Shown here: one piece after another, positions 9,732-16,200 of the stretch
Numbering within the stretch: position 1 is the first letter of the stretch
Layout of the letters: each line of letters starts with the position of its first letter
Virus record (IMG/VR): IMGVR_UViG_3300043464_000879
Span: 1 to 22,845 of that record
DNA: 22,845 bases
Origin: a virus
Direction: 5' to 3' (one strand)
Made by a program: the position numbers and the translations under genes
The notes under the pieces: generated by a model
Told to the model about the DNA's origin: nothing
Database searches by the model: none
What the model saw: the letters and a program-made list of their open reading frames with translations, nothing else

Positions 9732-10517
9732 TTATTGCTTGAAAAGTAAATCCGCCGAAGCCCCGCTACCAACCCAAGGCAAAAACTGTTTAAGATCTTT
9801 GACAGGCCATTTCATGTTGCGCTGTAGCCTATCCCAATCTTCACAGGCATTTTCGTATCCACCTTTGTATATGCGTTGCTTCTGGGATACTTGTTGCGGG
9901 GTCACCCATGCCATGTGGAGGACTGGTCCTAGCATAGCTGTTGCTTCGTCTCGTTCGCAAATCTTACCCTTGTTACCATTAAACACGGGAGGTTCATGGC
10001 GCTCCATCCAGAGTCCAACGCTGTACCTCCAAGCCCGCACCCACTCGTCTTTCCTGTTTCCGTAACCTTCTGTGGATGTGGACTTTACGTTAGGACCAAG
10101 CATGTAATCCATCTTGATCTTCAAGGTGTTGATTTCGGGGTTGCCATCAAAGATTGGAATGAGATCACTCATTTGCTGCGCCGTCCACAACTCATCACTA
10201 TCCATTTGAAGTAAGACGCCGTCTTTCTTAAATGCGGTCAACGCCGCATTAATCATCTCTGTCTTACCACCCCATTCCGATTTGCTATTAACCGTGATTC
10301 GGGGATGGTGCGCTAGGGCTTGTAGGAATTGATGAGTACCATCGTGGGAAACTTTCCCTGTCTGGTTACCCATCCAAGCGGTATCTTTCTGTGGCATCGC
10401 CGCCCCCTCGACAATAGACCAATGCCAGTCAACGCCCCTCAATCGGCACAACTCAGCAAACTGCGCCCCGATCCACGGAGACCCATCAAGGACAATCGTG
10501 AAGATGTTGAGGGTCAC
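9732..10517 (-). CDS. Family 2-like glycosyltransferase
   Basis: 261 residues if started at GTG 10517, which overlaps the upstream stop as GTGA; a TTG at 10529 would add four residues but is less likely. The N-terminus begins with a beta strand, TLNIFTIVLDG, as in GT-A enzymes. LLQMDSDELW near residue 100 carries the DxD motif that binds the metal and nucleotide sugar. Further conserved-looking segments are SEWGGKTEMINAAL (about 80-93, an acceptor or nucleotide loop) and EWVRAWRYS (about 155-163). There is no membrane segment, so it should act in the cytosol. Donor and acceptor are unknown. Candidates are the phage's own virion proteins, modified phage DNA or a host surface polymer. Family call strong, target unknown. 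Confidence 0.75.
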   Translation of the reverse strand: MTLNIFTIVLDGSPWIGAQFAELCRLRGVDWHWSIVEGAAMPQKDTAWMGNQTGKVSHDGTHQFLQALAHHPRITVNSKSEWGGKTEMINAALTAFKKDGVLLQMDSDELWTAQQMSDLIPIFDGNPEINTLKIKMDYMLGPNVKSTSTEGYGNRKDEWVRAWRYSVGLWMERHEPPVFNGNKGKICERDEATAMLGPVLHMAWVTPQQVSQKQRIYKGGYENACEDWDRLQRNMKWPVKDLKQFLPWVGSGASADLLFKQ

Positions 10518-10741
10518 AGCCCGTCCCAAAGATCCCCAAGCCCGAAACCATCAAGATGCTCACCAAAGGTGATCATCTCTGTTTCGTTATAGATATAGTC
10601 GAATAGATGATCTTTAAGTTCATCTCCGTCACCTAATCCAAGCTCAAAGCACAGAGACTCAAAGTAAGAATCTTGAACCCGCGAGAGTTCGTTGATGAAG
10701 TCTTTGACCTTGAAAATGCTATCGTCTGGATGTGGTTTCAT
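10514..10741 (-). CDS. Small acidic hypothetical protein
   Basis: 75 residues from ATG 10741, linked at both ends by four-base overlaps (ATGA upstream, GTGA downstream), which makes it a real coupled gene. It is strongly acidic and helix-rich, with many Asp/Glu and the C-terminal run LDGFGLGDLWDGL. There are no cysteines, membrane segment or known motif. I do not recognise the family. Its charge would suit a protein that binds a basic partner, and two very basic small proteins are encoded just upstream, but that pairing is speculation. Confidence 0.65.
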   Translation of the reverse strand: MKPHPDDSIFKVKDFINELSRVQDSYFESLCFELGLGDGDELKDHLFDYIYNETEMITFGEHLDGFGLGDLWDGL

Positions 10742-10875
10742 TTTTCTTTAAACCCACCCTTTTTGCTCTTCATCTTCTTATAGACCTTGGGATCGATAGT
10801 AGATTTGGATTTCGGGCGGCTAGTGCCAGCCTTCTTCCGTGCGTTGATATTATCGTATAGTCCTTTTTTCTTCAT
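10738..10875 (-). CDS. Small Lys-rich phage protein (KKGLYDNIN type)
   Basis: 45 residues from ATG 10875. The reading frame can be extended to 11016, but that part overlaps the upstream gene in another frame, and the chosen ATG sits four bases after that gene's stop. The protein opens MKKKGLYDNINARKK and is about one third Lys/Arg. Many phages encode a short basic protein beginning with this KKGLxxNI pattern near structural genes. No function is established that I know of. The high charge suggests nucleic acid binding (inference). The five bases before the start, TACT after an AT-rich stretch, match those before the next upstream gene. Confidence 0.7.
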   Translation of the reverse strand: MKKKGLYDNINARKKAGTSRPKSKSTIDPKVYKKMKSKKGGFKEK

Positions 10876-10879
10876 AGTA

Positions 10880-11137
10880 TTAACAATCCCATTTTTTCCT
10901 CGACCAGTAGTTGGCAGAGAGTTTGTTTCCTGTTCCCTTGATCCCTCCAGAACGAGCGCAATAGCTTTTCTTTCGGGCTGGCTGATCCTTCTTGATTGAC
11001 ATATTGGGATCACCAAATCTTACGAGTTTTACCTCGTCGCCTTGCTTGGCTAAGACCGCAAATTTCTTGGGTCCTCCAGACGTTCTTTTTGGCTTGTTAT
11101 AGCCACTGAATTTTTCTCCTCTATATTCTATGCTCAT
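10880..11137 (-). CDS. Small conserved phage protein of the SGYNKPKRT / YWSxKxW type
   Basis: 85 residues from ATG 11137. It matches a family common in phages, often labelled with a DUF number (I believe DUF5754, unsure). Signs are FSGYNKPKRTSGGPKKF at 10-26, VLAKQGDEVKLVRFGDPNM at about 28-46, KKDQPARKKSYCARSG at about 49-64, and a C-terminal NYWSRKKW. Family members usually show cysteine-rich C-terminal segments like RHxCxxxxxxxxARYWSCKxW; here most of those cysteines are missing and only C60 and the last residue remain. The protein is basic and soluble. Its function is unknown. It lies between the nuclease and another small basic protein, so a DNA-linked or virion role is possible. Confidence 0.75.
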   Translation of the reverse strand: MSIEYRGEKFSGYNKPKRTSGGPKKFAVLAKQGDEVKLVRFGDPNMSIKKDQPARKKSYCARSGGIKGTGNKLSANYWSRKKWDC

Positions 11138-11141
11138 AGTA

Positions 11142-12008
11142 TTATTTTAGGTTTCTTCCGAAATGGCACCAACGCCTGACTTGGCAATAGCTAAGACATC
11201 TTGTTTCCTCACCCTCCCGTTTCTCAACATGACCATTGACTCGACGGGCGTGTGACAAAGCTTCAGCCTCAGATCCGTATAAGCCACCATTAAGGGCACG
11301 TTTCGCTCCTTTTTCTTTGAGGACGGCCCACGTTGTGGGTTTGCTCCAACGCTCTTCCTCGGTGCAGGCGGGGATGTCATCCTCTTTTTCTATCAGCTTT
11401 GCAGCATTGTGCAAGGCGATACGGGAACGAATGTAGGCCATTGTTTCGGCCTCATGCCAAATCTGGAGCGGGATTTCTTGGATGGCGCACTTGGGATAGT
11501 CGGCTTTGAATTCGGCGTCCTTGCGCTTCCAATCCTTACAAACAAGCAGGATGGCCAGTTTCTTGGGATGGATGCCGTTGTGTTCGCAGAGGAGTTTATT
11601 GACGTTGGCTTGCTTTGTCCACTCAAGCTTGTCATCACTCATGGCTTTGTAGACGCTACTGACCTTGTAATCCCACAGGGTTTCAGTCTCGCGGTCATAG
11701 AGGTCGATCTGTCCACCCAGCTTGACCCCGTCCACCGTGACGTAAAATCTCTGTTCGCAAACGTAGCGTTCGGGATTGCGTTTTGCAATCTGCTCCAGAA
11801 CGTAGTGATTGGCAGTTCCTAACATTGTCCACACTTTCTCGGAACAGTCCATGGTGATCTCGTTGCCATGGCGTCTCCACAGTTCTGAAATCTTGGGGGG
11901 TTGGGCCAATCCCGTAGTAGTGATATCGGACTCGCCCTTGCTGTAGGTATCCTCGCTGACGAGGTCTACGAAGGGCTGTGGGAGATTGTATGTATTAGTG
12001 ACAGTCAC
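11142..12008 (-). CDS. PD-(D/E)XK nuclease, Cas4/RecB-like exonuclease
   Basis: 288 residues from GTG 12008, whose G shares the last base of the upstream TAG stop (TAGTG). The nuclease core is clear: H68 in LGTANHYVLE, E85, D102 in GGQIDLYD, and DYK at 113-115, followed by WTKQANVNKLL (Q133), the order found in RecB/Cas4-type PDDEXK_1 enzymes that cleave DNA with a divalent metal. Four cysteines (C215 in IPACTEEERW, then C271, C275 and C281) are placed like the cysteine sets of Cas4 and AddB, and may hold an iron-sulfur cluster. It probably resects DNA ends for phage recombination together with the SSB-like gene upstream. No cas1 or cas2 is nearby, so CRISPR adaptation is unlikely. Confidence 0.85.
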   Translation of the reverse strand: MTVTNTYNLPQPFVDLVSEDTYSKGESDITTTGLAQPPKISELWRRHGNEITMDCSEKVWTMLGTANHYVLEQIAKRNPERYVCEQRFYVTVDGVKLGGQIDLYDRETETLWDYKVSSVYKAMSDDKLEWTKQANVNKLLCEHNGIHPKKLAILLVCKDWKRKDAEFKADYPKCAIQEIPLQIWHEAETMAYIRSRIALHNAAKLIEKEDDIPACTEEERWSKPTTWAVLKEKGAKRALNGGLYGSEAEALSHARRVNGHVEKREGEETRCLSYCQVRRWCHFGRNLK

Positions 12009-12160
12009 TAGCGTTTCTTTTTCTTCTTGCTCATGCCAGCCTCGCTGAGTGCGATAGCAATGGCTTGCTTCTGACTTTTAACTTTCTGGCCAGAGCTACT
12101 TTTAAGTTTGCCCTTGCCGTACTCTCCCATGACTTTTGCTACTTTCTTTTTGCCTTTCAT
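12008..12160 (-). CDS. Lysine-rich small protein, DUF6496-like
   Basis: 50 residues from ATG 12160, ending in TAG 12008-12010, and two bases from the SWIM gene stop upstream. It reads MKGKKKVAKVMGEYGKGKLK then QAIAIALSEAG and a KKKKKR tail. This KVMGEYxxGKL...KQAIAIALSEAG pattern is a small family frequent in phages and bacteria, which I know as DUF6496. About 35% of residues are Lys/Arg. Function is not established; nucleic-acid binding is a reasonable guess from charge. It is too short for common gene-calling cut-offs and is easily missed, but spacing and family pattern make it convincing. Confidence 0.75.
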   Translation of the reverse strand: MKGKKKVAKVMGEYGKGKLKSSSGQKVKSQKQAIAIALSEAGMSKKKKKR

Positions 12161-12161
12161 A

Positions 12162-12419
12162 TTATGCTGCTCTTTCTAGTTGGTTGTTTGTTGGCTTCGG
12201 CGTTTGGACGCCCAAGAGTTTACAGAGGTATCGGATGTGGAAGCACTCTTTGCGGAATTGATAGCTTGAACAAGTGCAGGAACACCCTGTGATATCCCCG
12301 ACTTCATCGGTAGCGAATTCCACCATGTAGTAGTCTTCGCGATTCGTCCGACTTTGAACGAGGAATGATCCTTTATCATGCGACAGAATTTCGATGCCGC
12401 GCTCTCGTTCATCAGTCAT
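12162..12419 (-). CDS. SWIM-type zinc finger protein
   Basis: 85 residues from ATG 12419, overlapping the end of the SSB-like gene by eight bases. The motif CTCSSYQFRKECFHI gives C48-x-C50-x8-C59-x-H61, the SWIM zinc-finger pattern CxCx(n)CxH. A preceding two-strand segment, SFLVQSRTNREDYYMVEF, is usual for SWIM modules. SWIM domains bind nucleic acid or proteins and occur in recombination factors, transposases and SNF2 proteins. Here the domain stands alone, between an SSB-like gene and a Cas4-like nuclease, which suggests an accessory part of the phage recombination set. The context role is inferred; the zinc site is seen directly. Confidence 0.8.
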   Translation of the reverse strand: MTDERERGIEILSHDKGSFLVQSRTNREDYYMVEFATDEVGDITGCSCTCSSYQFRKECFHIRYLCKLLGVQTPKPTNNQLERAA

Positions 12420-13035
12420 TCGCTTGTGGACTGTTCAGGGATTCTGCCTTGCTCGCCCCGAAGCCAAGTTGTTCGGGGGTGTATGCCGTGATTGGCATGG
12501 CTTGGATAAAACCCTGTCGATCCGCTTGGATAAACATCGTCGTTGCTATCCCTTGACGGTGCTGGTCGGGAAGGTTCAGTTCTACCGCAATGTCATTGGC
12601 CTTCTTGACGCACAGCCGCATCAGATTTGCCGCCTGACAGAGGAATTGCTTTGCATCCTTGTCTGGGTGGGCTGGGGCCGTAATGACCTTTTCTGTGGGC
12701 TTCTGAGGCGATTGCGGGGCACTCTGGACTGCGGGTAGGCTTGAAGCGGGAACCCCAGCAGGCTGGATCTCCATGGAATCGGTCTTCTGCTTGGAGTTAC
12801 CAGAGGCAATCAGCACCACGGACTTGCCCACATATTGCTGGAACTTCGACGCAATGTCCTTGTTCTCAGTGAAATACACATGGGCTGCGCCATCAACAAT
12901 TAATTCGATAACGCACAATGAGTTGTTCTTCACCCATTTAGGGGGCGATTTGACGGCTACGAGTTTCGGCCCGTTTTTAGCCAAGGTAAAATGTGAGAGG
13001 ACTGGTGCTTTGGGTTGGTTTGATTGATATGCCAT
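12412..13035 (-). CDS. Putative ssDNA-binding / recombination accessory protein (OB-like N-terminus)
   Basis: 207 residues from ATG 13035, the first gene of the left block. Residues 10-80 are beta-rich (SLCVIELIVDGAAHVYF, then SVVLIASGN), which could be an OB-like fold. Residues 91-125 are a Pro/Gln/Ser linker. Residues 126-178 are helical (AKQFLCQAANLMRLCVKKA, then IATTMFIQADRQGF). The layout of folded N-terminus, flexible linker and C-terminal element, and the gene order with a SWIM protein and a Cas4-like nuclease, suit a phage SSB or annealing helper. I do not recognise a named family, and the OB call is weak. The upstream 15 bases have no SD motif; a promoter candidate lies 15-41 bases upstream. 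Confidence 0.6.
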   Translation of the reverse strand: MAYQSNQPKAPVLSHFTLAKNGPKLVAVKSPPKWVKNNSLCVIELIVDGAAHVYFTENKDIASKFQQYVGKSVVLIASGNSKQKTDSMEIQPAGVPASSLPAVQSAPQSPQKPTEKVITAPAHPDKDAKQFLCQAANLMRLCVKKANDIAVELNLPDQHRQGIATTMFIQADRQGFIQAMPITAYTPEQLGFGASKAESLNSPQAND

Positions 13036-13049
13036 ATAGGTAGGTGTTC

Positions 13050-13076
13050 GTTATATCCGACAACCCAACTTGTCAA
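13050..13076 (-). promoter_or_regulatory. Candidate sigma70-like promoter for the left block
   Basis: Read on the minus strand, TTGACA (13076-13071) is a perfect -35 box. It is followed after 15 bases by TATAAC (13055-13050), a near-consensus -10 box. The spacer is shorter than the ideal 17. Transcription would begin about seven bases before ATG 13035, giving an almost leaderless mRNA, which fits the absence of an SD motif there. It lies just downstream of an intrinsic terminator on the same strand. Confidence 0.45.
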
Positions 13077-13082
13077 GCGTTC

Positions 13083-13118
13083 AAAAAAAGCGGGGCCGAG
13101 TTTTTAGCCCGACCCCGC
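13083..13118 (-). terminator. Rho-independent terminator, minus strand
   Basis: On the minus strand an 11-base GC-rich stem (arms 13118-13108 and 13100-13090, two G-U pairs, seven-base loop) is followed directly by seven T (13089-13083). On the plus strand the two wobble pairs become mismatches and no T run follows, so the direction is minus. It would stop transcription coming leftward from the region behind the plus-strand genes, just before the left-block promoter candidate. Confidence 0.65.
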
Positions 13119-13239
13119 CCCACACACATGAAAACAGGAAGACGAATGCCTTCCAAGTGAGCAACTTATCATTACTGCTAACCAATGCAAGCGGAAAATC
13201 ATCTTGCCGCAATCTTCTTTTTAGAGTAAGTTTTCCGAA
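13119..13239 (+). other. Leader region of the plus-strand gene cluster
   Basis: These 121 bases must carry any dedicated plus-strand promoter, but no good -35/-10 pair is seen. A small inverted repeat GGAAG...CTTCC (13137-13154) could be a weak operator or leader hairpin. A ten-codon ATG frame at 13128-13160 is too short to support. The bases just before ATG 13240 (AGAGTAAGTTTTCCGAA) lack a real SD motif. Confidence 0.4.
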
Positions 13240-16200
13240 ATGGCAGAGCAACCACCCCTAAATCGTTCCTACGTTATTTCTTATGCGGCGAACGATAGAG
13301 ACTTTCCAACGATTGGACTGAGAGCAGATCCCCGTGTTGCGGGGTATCGGGTGCCAGAGGATTTAAGTCCCCATCCTGATAGCAAGCGTTATCCTAACCA
13401 TGTCTTTACAGGTTCCCAGCCTTCCAATGGGGACGAGCGGGTTACCCACATTTACGAGATCCTACCTTCTCCTTGGGTGCCGTTTACCCGCTACGATGAC
13501 GATCTGGGCCCGATTCAGGGAAGGCGCAGGGCAGTCAAAAACGAGAACCAACAAGCCAGTCTAGCCACCGATAAAAAGGTTTCCTATGAGGGTCGCGAGG
13601 GTTCGGCAATTGTTTCAAATGAAATTGAGGAGACTTGGTCGATCAAAACCGATGAAGATGGCAACTCTCTTTTTCCTATTCGGGATCGGGATTTTTATGA
13701 TGCTTCTCGCGGCCCAGTTCAAGAACGCCGTCAACTCTTCGTGCCCACGGGAGAAGAAGAGGGAAGCCTAGAAAATATAAACGGAATCATTACCCAGACT
13801 TCTTACGAACCTTACAACGAATTTCTTTCGGTCAAGATTGTCCAGACCTACAAGGTGGATGGACCACAACTGATTGGCAGGGCCACCGACAATGATGGGC
13901 AACTCGTTACAATTACAACACAACGCAAGGGAGCCGATGGATATGTCCCTCCCAATCCCACTGCTACTAGGACTGTAGAAGTTTCCCGCGAGGATGCCGA
14001 ATCTCTTGTTGAGCGCATTGTCGATACGCCAGAAGTATTTACCGCCAAGACGTTTTCTGTTGAACGTCCCGATCCTATTCCACAAAAATTTCGCGTAGCC
14101 GTCCCGCTTCAATCAGAGCAGGAGGTAATTGCGGGTGAAGCCGAATTACCAACCCTGCTTACTGGTGAGATTTCCAGAACCGAAGAACAGCGCAACAAGT
14201 TTCTCAAGAGAACAACAGCGACTTCGCGTGATCAATCAGTTTTGCCCAAGACCCTCATTCAAAAGGCCACCGACAATGACCGTCAAGAAGTAACCATTAC
14301 CGAAACGCTTCAGCTTGGAAATACTTCAGAAAAACCAACGGCAACCACCACCATTGAAAGTGAAGCTTTAGGTGATGGTAATTTTGTTATTCGCAAAACC
14401 CAAGTTCCAGAAGTCTTTTCCGCCAAAACATTTCAAAAAACAAAAGATGACCTTACTCCGCAAAAGTTTCGCGGGGCACAAGAAAGTAATACCATTGAGG
14501 AAAACGTTGCTGGAACAGCCACCGCACCCAAACTTTCCGCTGGAGAGTTTGCCAAGAGCGAACAACAGATAAACAAATTTGTAAAAAGAGTTTCCACTAC
14601 ATCAAGGGCTATCACTTCGGCGGTTACTCTTGGTGAGAAAGTTCTTACCCCAGAAGGACTGATTGGATCAAGGGTTCTTACACTTGCAAGTGGAGATCAA
14701 TCTTTTACACCATCAGCCAAAATGATCGATGCTTCGGTAGAAGCTCTTGGAGATGGCAGGACTGTCAAAACCGAAACCACTATACAAAAAATCTTTGATG
14801 GCAAATCAATCCGAAAATCCAAGCCAGATCTAACGCCAGAAAAATTCCGAGCCAAACAAGAAGAGTTTCTTACTGAAGAAAATGTTGAAGGAATTGTTAT
14901 TGAAAATTTTTCGCTTGAGGATGGTGAGTTTTCAAAAACCGAACAACAAATTACCGAATTCGTTAAAAGAATATCCACCACATCAAGGGATATTACTGCC
15001 GCCGTTTCTTTGGAAGAAAGTGTACTTACACCACAAGGCCAACTGGCCACCAGAATAATTCGTTTAGCTGATGGTCCCCAAACCATAAATCCGAGCGCAA
15101 CGCTAATTGACGCCTCTGTTGAAGAACTGGGTGATGGAAGAACCATTAAAACAGAAATTAACGTTCCCGTTGTTTTTGACGAAAAACAGCAGTCTTTACA
15201 AAAACCCGACTTTATTCCTGTGGAGTTTCGGGCTTCCCTGCCAGACTTGACAGAAGTCACGGTAAAATCTGGAACCGAGGCCACAGTTGGTTCGCTTGAA
15301 GAAAACGAAGTCGCGAAGAGCGTTCAAAGGGTGACCGAAGATAAAATTCGGGAAACAAAAACCACAAGACAAGTTGGTCCATATCCCCAACTTACAGAAC
15401 AAATAGTTGATAATGACGGATTGGTCATTACTAGAACCAAAACGGTTGTTGATGGACAACAACAGATTTCAGTATCCGCAACTCGAAGCGGAAGCGTTCA
15501 GGCTTTAGGTGATGGATTCACTTTAAAAACACAAGATACAAAGTCTAAAATTTTTAGAGGTCAGACGTTTTCATCCGAAAAGCCAGACAATATTCCTGTA
15601 GAATTTCGCGCCGAAAAGCCAGCCATTACAGAAGAATTTAATGAAGTTGGAACGGCAACAAACGTAACGCTGTTCAACAATGAAATAGCCAAATCAGAGC
15701 AACAAATTACTGAATTTGTAAAGAGAACAAGAAAGACTACAAGAGATCTTACTAATTCTGCCATTCTTACTGGTGAACAAATAGATGAAAATGGATTAAA
15801 GGCCGTTGTAACAAGGACACTTTCAAATGGAGTTCAGTCCATTGAACCATCCGCATTTGTCAGTGGTCAGGTTGAAGATATTGGTGACGGAAAAACAATT
15901 AAAACAGAGATTACTAAAGATGAAGTTTTTTCAGAAAAAGTTCTATCTGTTGAAAGGCCCGAAACTATTCCAGCCGCTTTTCGCGCCGAAAAACCAATAA
16001 AAATAAATGAAGAAACAGTAGAAGGGGAAATCGAAGAAGAATTACAGCTTGAAGAAACCGAGCTATCAAAAAGCGAGCAGCAGGTTACAAAATTTACAAA
16101 AAGAAAAAGGACCACATCAAGAGATGATATTGATGGCACCCAACTTACAGACGAACGAATCAATGAATTTAAACAAAGGGTCATAATTACAAGAACGGTT

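Noticed and set aside
11142-12008. CRISPR-associated Cas4 for spacer acquisition
   Set aside because: No cas1, cas2 or array is present; stand-alone Cas4/RecB-like nucleases are common in phages.
13128-13160. Ten-codon leader peptide frame
   Set aside because: Too short, no ribosome-binding signal, and no attenuator structure follows on the plus strand.
13204-13234. Bacteroidota-type promoter (TTG and TAAGTTTT) for the plus-strand cluster
   Set aside because: The match is partial and so close to ATG 13240 that the transcript would start at or beyond the start codon.
14697-15284. 195-codon minus-strand frame, with similar minus frames at 15867-16328 and 13768-14112
   Set aside because: They follow the tandem repeats of the plus-strand gene and repeat with it, so they are antisense shadows.
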